Numbered from the stretch's first letter, positions 7,786 to 16,817 are shown. The stretch is DNA of 64,000 nt from Streptomyces sp. CG1 (GCF_041080625.1 NZ_CP163518.1:6441501-6505500), one strand, 5' to 3'. Notes: a model not told the origin generated them from the sequence alone. Numbers and translations are program-made.

Positions 7786-8988
7786 TCAGCCCGGTCGGAC
7801 CACGCTGTGGATGATCGATTCGCCGCCGTAGTAGATCGACTCCTCGCGGACGTACGCGCCCGGCTTCGGGGCGTGGATCATCATGCCGTTGCCTATGTAG
7901 ACGCCGACGTGGCTGATGTCGTCGTAGAAGAAGACCAGGTCACCCGGCCGGGCATTGGCCAGGGAAACCGTGGTGCCGGCGTTCACCTGGTCGTACGTGG
8001 TGCGCGGAAGCGTGACGCCGGCGGTCCTCCAGGCGGCCTGGGTCAGGCCCGAGCAGTCGTAGGAGTCCGGCCCGATGGCGCCCCACACATACGGCTTGCC
8101 GATCTGCGCGCGGGCGAAGGCGATCGCCTTCTCGGCCTTCGTGTCGTACGAACCGGACGTCGAGGAGCCGCCGGAGCCGGAGCCCGTCGACGCACCAGAC
8201 CCGGACCCAGACGAACCAGACCCGGAACCAGAACCGGATCCGGACCCCGAGGACGACGACGAGCCGGCCTGCTGCTGCTCGGCCTGCTGCTTCGCCAGCT
8301 CGGCCGCCTTGCGTGCCGCCTCCTCCTGCTGCTTCCGCTCGATCTCGGCCAGCCGCGCCTTCTCCTGGGCCGTCAGCTGCGACAGCAGCTCGCGCGCGGA
8401 GGCGAGTTTCTTCTGGACGGTGGCCTTGGCGGTCTGCAGGCTGTGCTGTGAATCGGTGAAGGTCTGCAGGCTCTGCGCGGCCTCCCGCCGTTCCTTCATG
8501 GTCGCGGCCTGCTCGCCTATGTAGGCGTCGACCGCGCTCTTCTCCCGCGAGGTCAGCCGGTTCATCAGCTGGCTCTCGTCGAAGTAGTCCTGCGGGTTGT
8601 CCGCGAGCAGGAACGTGGCCGTGGGGGGCGCGGCCATGCCCGAGCGGTACTGGGCCGCGGCGAAGGAACCCAGTTCCTCGCGAGCCTTGTTGAGGCGGTC
8701 GGTGCGCCGCGCGACCTCGTTGCGGAGGGCGTCGACGCGCCCGCGCTGTTTGCCGGCGCGCTCCTTGGCCGCGTCGTACTTCTCGGTGGCCGATTCCGCC
8801 TGCCGGTAGAGGTCGTCGACCTTCTTCTCGACCTCCTCCATGCTCGGCTTGGCGTGATCGGTTCCCGGGGCGGCCTCGGCGGTCTGCGAGAGCACGGCCA
8901 TGGAGGTGAGGGCCGCGGTGGCGAGAGCGGGCGTGCGAAGGCCCGCGCCGATGGTCCCGCCGGGGCGTGGCTTGCGATGCGACGCCAA
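7786..8988 (-). CDS. Secreted NlpC/P60 peptidoglycan hydrolase (riboswitch-controlled)
   Basis: A 400-residue paralogue of the hydrolase ending at 4699. It has a signal peptide at residues 1-40 (cleavage near AEA), a coiled coil at about 50-220 ending in a charged QKEARKAAE-type helix, and a Ser/Gly-rich flexible linker of about 45 residues that is nearly pure SG repeats. The NlpC/P60 domain has Cys312 (YDCSGL), His360 (ISHVGVY) and His372 (MIHAPK). The TTG start at 8988 has an AAGGAGG site 9 bp upstream. The leader contains a cyclic di-AMP riboswitch, so expression of this wall hydrolase is probably tied to c-di-AMP and hence osmotic/wall status. It is divergent from pcrA. Confidence 0.9.
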   Translation of the reverse strand: MASHRKPRPGGTIGAGLRTPALATAALTSMAVLSQTAEAAPGTDHAKPSMEEVEKKVDDLYRQAESATEKYDAAKERAGKQRGRVDALRNEVARRTDRLNKAREELGSFAAAQYRSGMAAPPTATFLLADNPQDYFDESQLMNRLTSREKSAVDAYIGEQAATMKERREAAQSLQTFTDSQHSLQTAKATVQKKLASARELLSQLTAQEKARLAEIERKQQEEAARKAAELAKQQAEQQQAGSSSSSGSGSGSGSGSGSSGSGSGASTGSGSGGSSTSGSYDTKAEKAIAFARAQIGKPYVWGAIGPDSYDCSGLTQAAWRTAGVTLPRTTYDQVNAGTTVSLANARPGDLVFFYDDISHVGVYIGNGMMIHAPKPGAYVREESIYYGGESIIHSVVRPG

Positions 8989-9011
8989 GGGAGGCGCCTC
9001 CTTCCAGTGGG

Positions 9012-9165
9012 CCGCCTACCGGGTTAGCTGTCGGGTTCGGGCGGTGGTTCGGAAGGGTTGCCCTACGGCGTCGTCCCGGGCGGGAGTCGGCCGATTCACC
9101 CCAGGATCGGTGGGTCCCCGGCTCCGGGCGCCACGCGGGCACGCCGGACTCGGCGGAGGCCGTGC
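9012..9165 (-). promoter_or_regulatory. Cyclic di-AMP riboswitch (ydaO/yuaA class)
   Basis: On the minus strand the leader contains the conserved ydaO blocks in the right order. GAGCCGGGGACCCA is complementary to about 9111-9124, GGGGTGAATC to 9093-9102, GTAGGG to 9061-9066, TTCCGAACC near 9045-9053, CCGACAGCTAACC to 9022-9034 and GGTAGGCGG to 9012-9020. These are the hallmark sequences of the c-di-AMP aptamer, which in actinobacteria precedes cell-wall hydrolase genes. The 5' strand of P1 probably lies near 9155-9165 and is less certain. The aptamer ends about 25 nt before the TTG start, next to a self-complementary GGAGGCGCCTCC (8990-9001) that includes the Shine-Dalgarno sequence. Confidence 0.9.
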
Positions 9166-9208
9166 GGCCCGGCGAGGCTCGCCGGTAGGGGTCGTACGGC
9201 CCGGACGC

Positions 9209-9238
9209 ACGCTAGCCAACTCGTGTGACTCCTGTGAA
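9209..9238 (-). promoter_or_regulatory. Probable housekeeping promoter of the riboswitch-hydrolase transcript
   Basis: On the minus strand TTCACA (9238-9233) and TAGCGT (9214-9209) are 18 bp apart, a reasonable HrdB-type promoter. Transcription would begin near 9202 and give a leader of about 210 nt that contains the whole riboswitch. Confidence 0.55.
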
Positions 9239-9394
9239 GGTTGGTGCGCGATATGTCCGATACATTTTCGTGACCTGAGGCGAGTTTCGCGGCTGTGTCA
9301 TGGGGTGGTTCCGCAGCGTAAGCGGAGGGCGGCCCTTCGGACGCGAAGATCGACCCTCCTCGAAACCCGGCCATGTTCCGGGGACGGCGACCGG

Positions 9395-9417
9395 TTGTCG
9401 GTGGGGCGCCCTAGACT
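9395..9417 (+). promoter_or_regulatory. DNA-damage (RecA-NDp/PafBC-type) promoter of pcrA
   Basis: TTGTCGGTG at 9395-9403, exactly 8 bp, then TAGACT at 9412-9417. This matches every conserved position of the actinobacterial consensus tTGTCRgtg-N8-TAnnnT, the LexA-independent damage promoter activated by PafBC. The expected start of transcription is about 9424, almost at the ATG (9427), so the transcript would be leaderless or nearly so. Confidence 0.8.
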
Positions 9418-9426
9418 CGGAGAGCG

Positions 9427-11916
9427 ATGAGCAGCCTCTTTGACGACAGCTTCCTGGCGGACCTCCAGGCCCCTCGCGGGCGCGAGGAGGAGCACCCGCC
9501 GCCGCCCGAGGACGATCACGCTCCGGAACCGCTTCCGGACGATCTGTTCGGCGGGAAGTTCGACGTGCCGCCGGACCGGGACGGCTACTACCGCGACGGC
9601 GCCCCCCGCCCCGCGATCGACCCGGCGGCTCTCCTGGAGGGGCTGAACGAGAACCAGCGCGCGGCGGTCGTGCACGCCGGCTCCCCGCTGCTCATCGTCG
9701 CCGGCGCCGGCTCCGGCAAGACCCGTGTGCTCACCCACCGCATCGCCCATCTCCTCGCCGAGCGGAATGTGCACCCGGGCCAGATCCTCGCGATCACCTT
9801 CACCAACAAGGCCGCGGGCGAGATGAAGGAGCGCGTCGAGCACCTCGTCGGCCCGCGGGCGAACGCGATGTGGGTGATGACCTTCCACAGCGCGTGCGTG
9901 CGCATCCTGCGCCGGGAGAGCAAGAAGCTCGGCTTCACGTCGTCGTTCTCGATCTACGACGCCGCCGACAGCAAGCGCCTGATGGCCCTGGTCTGCCGTG
10001 ACCTGGACCTCGACCCCAAGCGCTTCCCGCCGAAGTCGTTCAGCGCGAAGATCAGCAACCTGAAGAACGAGCTGATCGACGAGGAGGACTTCGCCGCCCA
10101 GGCCACCGACGGCTTCGAGAAGACCCTCGCCCAGGCCTACGCGCTCTACCAGTCGCGGCTTCGCGAGGCGAACGCACTCGACTTCGACGACCTGATCATG
10201 ACGACGGTCAACCTGCTGCGCGCCTTCCCGGACGTCGCCGAGCACTACCGCCGCCGCTTCCGCCACGTGATGGTCGACGAGTACCAGGACACCAACCACG
10301 CCCAGTACGCGCTCGTCCGCGAACTGGTCGGCACCGGCGCACGCGCCGACGAAGCCGGCGCCCCGCCCAGCGAGTACGACATCCCGCCCGCCGAACTCTG
10401 CGTCGTCGGTGACGCGGACCAGTCGATCTACGCCTTCCGCGGCGCGACGATCCGCAACATCCTCCAGTTCGAGGAGGACTACCCGAACGCGACGACGATC
10501 CTGCTGGAGCAGAACTACCGCTCCACGCAGACCATCCTGTCCGCCGCCAACGCGGTCATCGAGCGCAATGAGTCCCGCCGCCCGAAGAACCTGTGGACCA
10601 ACGCCGGCCAGGGCGCCCGGATCACCGGCTACGTCGCCGACACCGAGCACGACGAGGCCCAGTTCGTCGCCGACGAGATAGACCGCCTGGTCGACGCGGG
10701 CGAGGCCAAGGCGGGCGATGTCGCCGTCTTCTACCGCACCAACGCCCAGTCCCGTGTCTTCGAAGAGGTCTTCATCCGCGTCGGCCTGCCCTACAAGGTC
10801 GTCGGCGGTGTCCGCTTCTACGAGCGCAAGGAGGTCCGGGACGTCCTCGCCTACCTGCGTGTCCTCGCCAACCCCGAGGACTCCGTGCCGTTGCGCCGCA
10901 TCCTCAACGTCCCCAAGCGGGGCATCGGCGAGCGCGCCGAGGCGATGGTCGACGCCCTCGCCCAGCGCGAGAAGATCAGCTTCCCGCAGGCGCTCAAGCG
11001 CGTGGACGAGGCCTACGGCATGGCGGCCCGCTCCACCAACGCCGTCAAGCGGTTCAACACGCTGATGGAGGACCTCCGTACGATCGTGGAGTCCGGCGCG
11101 GGACCCGCGACCGTCCTGGAGGCGGTGCTCGAACGCACCGGCTATCTGGCCGAGTTGCAGGCATCCACCGACCCGCAGGACGAGACCCGCATCGAGAACC
11201 TCCAGGAACTGGCGGCCGTGGCCCTGGAGTTCGAGCAGGAGCGCGGGGAGGGAGAGGCCGGCACACTGGCCGACTTCCTGGAGAAGGTCGCGCTGGTCGC
11301 CGACTCCGACCAGATCCCCGACGACGACGAGGACGGCTCCGGCGTCATCACCCTGATGACCCTGCACACCGCCAAGGGCCTGGAGTTCCCGGTCGTCTTC
11401 CTGACCGGCATGGAGGACGGCGTCTTCCCGCACATGCGCGCCCTCGGCCAGACCAAGGAGCTGGAGGAGGAGCGGCGCCTGGCGTACGTCGGCATCACAC
11501 GCGCGCGGGAGCGGCTCTACCTCACGCGCTCGGCGATGCGCAGCGCCTGGGGCCAGCCGTCGTACAACCCGCCGTCCCGCTTCCTGGAGGAGATCCCGCC
11601 CGCCCATGTGGAGTGGAAGCGGACGGGAGCGACGGCGCCGGTGTCCTCCGGGCCGGCCTCCGGGATCGCGGCCTCGCTGTCCTCGAGCCGTTCGCGCTCC
11701 TCGGCGTCGGGCGCGTCCGGGTTCGCCACGCGGCGCACGGCGGAGAAGCCGGTGGTCGCGCTGGCCGTCGGGGACCGGGTCACGCACGACCAGTTCGGGC
11801 TCGGCACGGTCGTCGCCGTCAAGGGCACGGGCGCGAATGGGGAGGCGACCATCGACTTCGGCGACGCCAAGCCGAAGCGCCTGCTGCTGCGGTACGCGCC
11901 GGTGGAGAAGCTGTAA
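9427..11916 (+). CDS. pcrA: UvrD/PcrA-family ATP-dependent DNA helicase
   Basis: An 829-residue superfamily 1A helicase. A 65-residue acidic/proline-rich N-terminal tail precedes the Q motif (LNENQRAAV, Gln77) and Walker A at 92-99 (AGAGSGKT). Later motifs are TFTNKAAGEM (Ia), DEYQDTN at 284-290 (motif II), GDADQSIYAFRGA (III), QNYRS (IV), MTLHTAKGLEFP (V) and VGITRARERLY (VI). The C-terminus carries the PcrA-type tudor-like tail GDRVTHDQFGLGTVVAV. PcrA/UvrD unwinds DNA 3'-5' in nucleotide excision repair and removes stalled RNA polymerase and RecA filaments. Length and domain order are normal. The upstream DNA-damage promoter motif fits a repair role. Confidence 0.95.
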   Translation: MSSLFDDSFLADLQAPRGREEEHPPPPEDDHAPEPLPDDLFGGKFDVPPDRDGYYRDGAPRPAIDPAALLEGLNENQRAAVVHAGSPLLIVAGAGSGKTRVLTHRIAHLLAERNVHPGQILAITFTNKAAGEMKERVEHLVGPRANAMWVMTFHSACVRILRRESKKLGFTSSFSIYDAADSKRLMALVCRDLDLDPKRFPPKSFSAKISNLKNELIDEEDFAAQATDGFEKTLAQAYALYQSRLREANALDFDDLIMTTVNLLRAFPDVAEHYRRRFRHVMVDEYQDTNHAQYALVRELVGTGARADEAGAPPSEYDIPPAELCVVGDADQSIYAFRGATIRNILQFEEDYPNATTILLEQNYRSTQTILSAANAVIERNESRRPKNLWTNAGQGARITGYVADTEHDEAQFVADEIDRLVDAGEAKAGDVAVFYRTNAQSRVFEEVFIRVGLPYKVVGGVRFYERKEVRDVLAYLRVLANPEDSVPLRRILNVPKRGIGERAEAMVDALAQREKISFPQALKRVDEAYGMAARSTNAVKRFNTLMEDLRTIVESGAGPATVLEAVLERTGYLAELQASTDPQDETRIENLQELAAVALEFEQERGEGEAGTLADFLEKVALVADSDQIPDDDEDGSGVITLMTLHTAKGLEFPVVFLTGMEDGVFPHMRALGQTKELEEERRLAYVGITRARERLYLTRSAMRSAWGQPSYNPPSRFLEEIPPAHVEWKRTGATAPVSSGPASGIAASLSSSRSRSSASGASGFATRRTAEKPVVALAVGDRVTHDQFGLGTVVAVKGTGANGEATIDFGDAKPKRLLLRYAPVEKL

Positions 11917-11921
11917 GCCAA

Positions 11922-11952
11922 AAAGGGCCCTCGCCGTCGGCGAGGGCCCTTT
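11922..11952. terminator. Bidirectional terminator between pcrA and the M23 peptidase
   Basis: A perfect 14-bp inverted repeat (arms 11922-11935 and 11939-11952) with a 3-nt loop. The arm starts AAAGGGCCCTCGCC, giving A-tracts and T-tracts on the outer ends in both directions. It lies 5 bp after the pcrA stop and 5 bp before the end of the convergent gene. Confidence 0.9.
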
Positions 11953-11957
11953 GAGGC

Positions 11958-13448
11958 TCAGGTCGGATCGAGTCCGTGGCTGCGCAGCCATGGCAGTGGG
12001 TCTATCGCCGCCCCGCCCGCGGGACGCACCTCGAAATGGAGGTGCGGGCCTGTGGAGTTGCCGGAGTTGCCGGAGAAGGCGATCGGCTGGCCGGCCTTGA
12101 CGCTCGTACCGGAGGAGACCTGGTAGCTGGACAAATGGCAGTACCAGGTCTCCGTGCCGTCCTTCGCCGTCACGATCATCATGTTGCCGTAGGCGCTGTT
12201 CCACTTGGTGGAGACGACGCCGTCGGTCGCGGCCATCACCGTGGTGCCGTAGGAGACCGGGAAGTCGATGCCCGTGTGCACGGACATCCAGTTCACGCCC
12301 GCCTGGCCGAAGTAGGCGCTGAGCCCCTTCTGCGTGACCGGCAGCACGAACTTCGGGCGCATCCGCTCCTTGAGCGCGGCCGCCGCGGCCGCCTTCTTCT
12401 TCTCCTGCACCTGCTGGTTCTTGAGGTCGATCCGCTCCTGCGTCCGGCTCGCCCGGCCGGCGAAGTTCTCGGCGCCGGCGGAGAGGGTTGTGAGCTGGGC
12501 GTCCAGTTTGCTGTTGGCGACCGACGGCTTCACCGCCTGCGCGTCCGAGGCGGAGGCGGTGGTGTCCTTGCCGTCGTCGGTCAGGGCGCCGACCGAGGCG
12601 GCGGCGATCCCGGCGACCCCCATCACACAGGCCGAGGGCACGGCGACGGTCAGCATCGCGGAGCGCTTGGCCGGTGTACGACGGCGGGAACGCGCGGCGC
12701 TGCGTGAGCCGACGCGACCCGCCGGCGCCGGAACTACCTCTTCCTGGTCGTCCAGCAGATAGGTCGCGGCGCCCGAGTCGTCGTCCCCGGAGGGCTGTTC
12801 ACCGAAGACGCCGTCCTCGTACGGCGTCCCGTCCGCGTACGGTGCCTGGTCCTCGTACGGCACCTGCTGCTCGTACGGCACCTGCGTGAAGGCCCCGGTG
12901 GCGTGCTGGTCGAACGGTTCGGCAGCCTGCGCGGGCACGGCCTGGCCGCCGGAGTTCCACTGCGTGGCGTCGTACGTACCCGACTCGAAGGTCTGGGTGC
13001 CCCACTCCCACTGCTGGGTGGGCTCGGCGACACCGGACTGGTCGGGCTGCTGCCAGGCGGTCGCGTCCCTCCCCCAGAGGTGGGACCCCCAGTCGCCGGT
13101 GTCATTGCCCGTCGCCTGGGCGGGGACCGTCCAGGCGGTGGCGTCGTGAACGCCGGAGCCGTAGGCGGCGTGGTGAGCCGCGTACGGGTCGTAGTGCGGG
13201 GTCGGGCCGGTCTGCCACTGCGAGGTGTCGTACATGCCGGTGCTCTGCTGGCCGGGCAGGCTGCCGAAGAGAGGGTCGGTGGAGAAGGAGCCGGTGCCGT
13301 CCGGAAAACCGGTGGTGCCGTAGCCGCCGTATGTGGTGAGGTCACCGTAGGGGGCTTCATGGCTTCCGTACGGCGCGTAGTGCGCGGCGGAGGCGTCGGA
13401 AGCCCGGGCCGGGGGCGTCATGATCCCCGACGGGTGACGGTCGTTCAC
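11958..13448 (-). CDS. Membrane-anchored M23 (LytM-type) metallopeptidase
   Basis: A 496-residue protein. The first ~240 residues are a cytoplasmic tail rich in Tyr, Gln, Pro and Gly, full of PYGxxxxYG-like and VPYEQQVPYEDQ repeats. A basic stretch (RSRRRTPAKR) and a membrane anchor/signal (LTVAVPSACVMGVAGIAA) follow. Then comes a coiled coil (EERMRPK preceded by EKKKAAAAAALKE) and a C-terminal peptidase M23 domain. The zinc ligands are visible as His391 and Asp395 (HTGIDF) and His471 in HLHFE. M23 enzymes are glycyl or stem-peptide endopeptidases, or LytM regulators of amidases; intact ligands suggest activity. The GTG at 13448 is chosen for the GAGAAG upstream. The tail contains a dispersed repeat (13065-13091). 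Confidence 0.87.
   Translation of the reverse strand: MNDRHPSGIMTPPARASDASAAHYAPYGSHEAPYGDLTTYGGYGTTGFPDGTGSFSTDPLFGSLPGQQSTGMYDTSQWQTGPTPHYDPYAAHHAAYGSGVHDATAWTVPAQATGNDTGDWGSHLWGRDATAWQQPDQSGVAEPTQQWEWGTQTFESGTYDATQWNSGGQAVPAQAAEPFDQHATGAFTQVPYEQQVPYEDQAPYADGTPYEDGVFGEQPSGDDDSGAATYLLDDQEEVVPAPAGRVGSRSAARSRRRTPAKRSAMLTVAVPSACVMGVAGIAAASVGALTDDGKDTTASASDAQAVKPSVANSKLDAQLTTLSAGAENFAGRASRTQERIDLKNQQVQEKKKAAAAAALKERMRPKFVLPVTQKGLSAYFGQAGVNWMSVHTGIDFPVSYGTTVMAATDGVVSTKWNSAYGNMMIVTAKDGTETWYCHLSSYQVSSGTSVKAGQPIAFSGNSGNSTGPHLHFEVRPAGGAAIDPLPWLRSHGLDPT
13065..13091. repeat. Dispersed GC repeat inside the M23 coding sequence (copy 1)
   Basis: A sequence of the form GTCCCTCCCCCAGAGG followed by TGGGACCCCCA. 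Its reverse complement matches the element at 41765-41794 at most positions. It is in frame and adds about nine residues (GSHLWGRDA region) to the low-complexity cytoplasmic tail. Similar short palindromic units are, from memory, widespread in Streptomyces genomes. Confidence 0.6.
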
Positions 13449-13622
13449 CAACTTCTCTTTCGCCTCGACAACAGGGGCTGCCAGAGCAGTGCGGCGACTG
13501 TACCCGCCGGTACCTGGGCGCGACAATCTTCAGCTGGTTTCGCGTTGGCGGGAAACGGGCATTCGGCGGTGTTTCGGGGGCGGCGGACGTGAGTTTGGCC
13601 GAGAGTTCGATTGGCGTTCGAC

Positions 13623-13644
13623 GGGTGACGGCTGTTCGTCACCC
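13623..13644 (-). terminator. Probable terminator of the lipase gene
   Basis: A perfect 8-bp hairpin, GGGTGACG (13623-13630) pairing with 13637-13644, loop 6 nt. It lies 6 bp beyond the lipase stop codon on the minus strand. No U-tract follows, which is usual in this G+C range. Confidence 0.55.
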
Positions 13645-13649
13645 ATGCG

Positions 13650-14501
13650 TCACGCCACCGTCAGGCCGCCGGCCGTCCGATCCCCGTGGTGCGCGGTGTC
13701 GAGGGCCTCGCGTATCCCGGCCGCGACCGCGGGGTGGACGGGCAGGGCGAGATGCCCGATGCCGGTGACCTGCACGTTCTGCGTGTCGAGATCGGGGTGC
13801 TCCAGGCAGGCCGTCTCCAGCGGCACCATCACGGCGTCCAGATCGCTCCAGAAGCTGACGAACCGCGTACGACAGCCGGGCGCGGGCCGGGCCAGCTCCT
13901 CCATCACCCCCGAACCGGGCCGCATCTGGCGCACGATCGGATGGGCGTTGGCCAGCGGTGCCGCGCTGGTCCCGGAGTGCGGCGTACCCAGCGTGACGAG
14001 CGTGCGCACCCGCAGGTCGCCGCCCTGGCGCTGCACGTAATAGCGGGCGATCAGCCCGCCGAGGCTGTGCCCCACGATGTCGACCCGGTCGCTGCCGGTG
14101 CGCTCGCAGATCTCCTCGATGTGCCGGCCGAGCAGCTCGGCGGCGGCGCGGATGTCACAGGTCAGCGGGGAGTAGTTGAGCGATATGACGCGCTGCCCGC
14201 CGTGCTGGGCGAGGCTGCGGCGCAATAACACGAACACCGAACGGTTGTCGATGAAACCGTGCAGCAGCAGCACCGGCGGGCCGGACCGGACCGGGAGCTG
14301 CGCGGTGCCGCCTTGGGCGGGCAGGGCGGGGAAGCTGCGCTCCTGAGTGATGCCGGTCGGATACAGCAGGAGATGGCCGGCCAGGATCGCGGCTTCGAGG
14401 GCGGTCGCCTTGAGCAGCGCAACGGACAGTCCGGTCAGTCTGCCGGGCCACAACCGGCGGCAGAACGGGAGGAAGAGCGGCAGTACCCCGGTGACCTTCA
14501 T
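13650..14501 (-). CDS. Alpha/beta-hydrolase lipase/esterase
   Basis: A 283-residue hydrolase. An N-terminal hydrophobic segment (about residues 18-45) may serve as membrane anchor or uncleaved signal. The oxyanion motif LLLHGFIDN lies near residue 78 and the nucleophile elbow GHSLGG near residue 145. The catalytic His is probably in GIGHLALP. This resembles the Streptomyces LipA/triacylglycerol lipase group, which acts on lipid esters outside the cell. The ATG at 14501 has GGAGG 7 bp upstream. It is divergent from icmB, with a 20-bp palindrome between them. Confidence 0.8.
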   Translation of the reverse strand: MKVTGVLPLFLPFCRRLWPGRLTGLSVALLKATALEAAILAGHLLLYPTGITQERSFPALPAQGGTAQLPVRSGPPVLLLHGFIDNRSVFVLLRRSLAQHGGQRVISLNYSPLTCDIRAAAELLGRHIEEICERTGSDRVDIVGHSLGGLIARYYVQRQGGDLRVRTLVTLGTPHSGTSAAPLANAHPIVRQMRPGSGVMEELARPAPGCRTRFVSFWSDLDAVMVPLETACLEHPDLDTQNVQVTGIGHLALPVHPAVAAGIREALDTAHHGDRTAGGLTVA

Positions 14502-14683
14502 GGCCGACCTCCAGTCGGCACACCCGAGGACGGCTCGATCCCCCGTGTGCCCTCATGTCCCATCATGTGATTTCCCCCTCGCTGCGCACCGTAAAACTGC
14601 CGGTTGCGGGATGCTGGAGATAACGTTCGTTCACTTCGCGGCGGTGGCGGGACGCGCCAAAAGTGCGGTACTTGTCGTTACGG

Positions 14684-14703
14684 ACGGAAGCGATCGCTTC
14701 CGT
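14684..14703. promoter_or_regulatory. 20-bp perfect palindrome upstream of icmB
   Basis: The half-site ACGGAAGCGA is followed directly by its exact reverse complement. The palindrome ends 21 bp before the icmB ATG and would overlap the start of transcription or the leader. Size and symmetry fit a TetR- or GntR-type operator. The cognate regulator is not encoded nearby. Confidence 0.55.
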
Positions 14704-14724
14704 GGTCGTTTGATGGAGGCAGTG

Positions 14725-15147
14725 ATGGGTGTGGCAGCCGGTCCGATCCGCGTGGTGGTCGCCAAGCCAGGGCTCGACGGCCACGATCGCGGGGCCAAGG
14801 TCATCGCGCGCGCCCTGCGGGACGCCGGTATGGAGGTCATCTACACCGGGCTCCACCAGACGCCGGAGCAGATCGTCGGCACCGCCATCCAGGAGGACGC
14901 CGACGCGATCGGCCTGTCCATCCTCTCCGGCGCGCACAACACGCTGTTCGCGGCGGTGATCGACCTGCTCAAGGAGCGCGACGCCGCGGACATCCTCGTC
15001 TTCGGCGGCGGCATCATCCCGGAAGAGGACATCCCGCCGCTGAAGGAGAAGGGCGTCGCGGAGATCTTCACGCCGGGCGCGACGACCGCGTCGATCGTGG
15101 AGTGGGTGCGGGAGAACGTCCGTCAGGCGGCCGCGTCCGGGGGCTGA
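14725..15147 (+). CDS. icmB: Cobalamin-binding small subunit of isobutyryl-CoA mutase
   Basis: A 140-residue B12-binding subunit. The adenosylcobalamin signature DxHxxG is Asp18-x-His20-x-x-Gly23 (DGHDRG), where His20 is the lower axial cobalt ligand. The remaining motifs SILSGAH and FGGGIIP complete the flavodoxin-like B12 fold. Isobutyryl-CoA mutase interconverts isobutyryl-CoA and n-butyryl-CoA, linking valine breakdown to polyketide starter units. The large substrate-binding subunit is not in this window, as is usual in Streptomyces where icmA is separate. The ATG at 14725 has GGAGG at 14715-14719. It could instead serve another B12 mutase large subunit. The 3' end overlaps the convergent DUF5691 gene by 25 bp. 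Confidence 0.85.
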   Translation: MGVAAGPIRVVVAKPGLDGHDRGAKVIARALRDAGMEVIYTGLHQTPEQIVGTAIQEDADAIGLSILSGAHNTLFAAVIDLLKERDAADILVFGGGIIPEEDIPPLKEKGVAEIFTPGATTASIVEWVRENVRQAAASGG

Positions 15148-16817
15148 ACCGACGGTGGGGTGAGCGGGTACTGGTCCGGGGCCAACTCGCGGGCCATGTC
15201 CGCCCGCAACCGCAACGTGGTGACCAGCCGCTGGAACGCCTCCGCCCAGTACCCGCCGGCCCCCGGCGCGGCGTCCTCCCGTTCGTCGGGTATCGCCAGC
15301 AGCCCCTCCAGCCGGACGGCCTCCGCGGGATCCAGGCAGCGCTCGGCCAGCCCCATCACCCCGCTGAAGCTCCACGGGTAACTGCCCGCGTCGCGCGCGA
15401 TGTTGAGCGCGTCGACGACGGCTCGGCCCAGCGGCACGGCCCAGGGCACCGCACACACCCCGAGCAGCTGGAACGCCTCCGACAGGCCGTGTGTCGCGAT
15501 GAACCCGGCCACCCAGTCCGCCCGTTCCACCGGTTCGAGGGCGGTCAGCAGCTTCGCCCGCTCGGCCAGTGACACCGCGCCCGGCCCGCCGGCCTCCGGC
15601 GCCGACGGCGAACCGAGCAGCGCCCTCGACCACTCGGCGTCCCGCTGCCGCACCGCGGCCCGGCACCAGGCCGCGTGCAGTTCGTCCCGCCAGCCGTCCG
15701 TCACCGGCAGTGCCACGATCTCGTGCGCCGTCCGCCCACCGAGTCGTCCCGGCCAGGTGCCGAGCGGAGCGGACTCCGCCAACTGCCCCAGCCACCATGA
15801 CCGTTCTCCTCTGCCCGCGGGGGGCGTGTCCACCACACCGTCGCGCTGCATGCCGGAGTCGCACTCGAACGGCGGTTCCACCACGATCGCCGGTGCGTCC
15901 CCCGTACGGTCGAGGGCCACACATGCCGCGGCCCGTACGGCCATGCGCGCGGCGAGCGCCGAAGCGGGCAGCGCCGACAGCAGTTCCGCCGCCGTCGCCC
16001 GCACATTGCGGCTGCGGTCGCCCAACGCCTGCTCCAGAAACGGCTCGTCCGCGGCGGAAAGGCCCGTGCGCAGCGAGTCGAGGAACATCAGCCGGTCCTC
16101 CGCCCGTTCCGTGGGCCAGGTCGATGCCAGCAGTTCACGCGCGCGTGCGGGTGTGCCGGTGCGCAGCGCGCCCAGCAGGGCCGCGCGCTCGGCGAACAGG
16201 CCTTCCTGCCACAGCCGCTGCACGGCCTCCGTGTCCTCGGGGTCGGGCAGTGCGGCGCCGCCGCCGGGGGCCGCGCGCAGGGCGAACCGCCAGTCCGCGT
16301 TCAGCCGGGCCAGCCACAGTGCGCGCGGGCCCGCGAACGCCAGCGCCGCCGGGCGCAGGTCCGTACGGCCCCTGGCGGCGTCCAGCAGGGCGGGCAGGGC
16401 CTGCGGGGGCGCCGCGTACCCGTGCGCGTTGGCCGTCGCGAGCCACTGCGGGAGCAGTTCCATGAGGTCCGGCGAGCTACCCCGGCGGCCACCGGTCCCG
16501 CCGCCGGAACGGTCGGCCAGCAGCGTGGCGAGCCTGCGGGCCGCCGCGGCGGGCAGAGCCGGGCGCGGATCCTCCGGCGCCGGCTCCGGCCGGCGTGCGG
16601 CGCGTGCGGGCCGTAGCCCGGCCCGTCGCCGTACGGTCGCCATGGCGGCCTCGTCGAGCAGCGCCACGGGGGCCTCCCGGCCGGTTCCTCCGTATGCGAC
16701 GGGGCGTCGGTCGGTGCCGAGGAGAGCGGTGGTGACCAGGTCTTCCCAGGAGTTGGGGGTGGCCGCGGTAGCCGTGGAAGCAGCGGTGGCCGCGTCGGTC
16801 GAGGACGTCCCGTTCAT
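15123..16817 (-). CDS. DUF5691-family protein of the SWIM/AAA+/VWA locus
   Basis: A 564-residue, Ala/Arg/Leu-rich, mainly helical protein. The N-terminal block reads [18 protein letters not shown], which I associate with DUF5691, and is followed by repeat-like helical pairs (for example [18 protein letters not shown] and [20 protein letters not shown]). The latter looks like HEAT-type helical repeats. It lies 111 bp downstream of the SWIM gene in the same direction, probably co-transcribed from the damage-type promoter at 18289. The ATG at 16817 has GGAAGGGAACGC upstream. No enzymatic motif is visible; a scaffold or substrate adaptor role is a guess. Confidence 0.75.
   Translation of the reverse strand: MNGTSSTDAATAASTATAATPNSWEDLVTTALLGTDRRPVAYGGTGREAPVALLDEAAMATVRRRAGLRPARAARRPEPAPEDPRPALPAAAARRLATLLADRSGGGTGGRRGSSPDLMELLPQWLATANAHGYAAPPQALPALLDAARGRTDLRPAALAFAGPRALWLARLNADWRFALRAAPGGGAALPDPEDTEAVQRLWQEGLFAERAALLGALRTGTPARARELLASTWPTERAEDRLMFLDSLRTGLSAADEPFLEQALGDRSRNVRATAAELLSALPASALAARMAVRAAACVALDRTGDAPAIVVEPPFECDSGMQRDGVVDTPPAGRGERSWWLGQLAESAPLGTWPGRLGGRTAHEIVALPVTDGWRDELHAAWCRAAVRQRDAEWSRALLGSPSAPEAGGPGAVSLAERAKLLTALEPVERADWVAGFIATHGLSEAFQLLGVCAVPWAVPLGRAVVDALNIARDAGSYPWSFSGVMGLAERCLDPAEAVRLEGLLAIPDEREDAAPGAGGYWAEAFQRLVTTLRLRADMARELAPDQYPLTPPSVQPPDAAA

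Noticed and set aside
9298..12204. 968-residue open frame antisense to pcrA
   Set aside because: It is the usual G+C-driven shadow frame: composition is Asp/Val/Gly/Arg-heavy, there are no motifs, and the opposite strand is an unambiguous helicase.
14672..14680. Third DNA-damage promoter at TTGTCGTTA upstream of icmB
   Set aside because: The GTG part of tTGTCRgtg is missing and no TAnnnT lies 8 bp downstream.
14502..14724. Cobalamin riboswitch upstream of icmB
   Set aside because: No B12-box-like core is seen and the leader is short. A palindromic operator is present instead.
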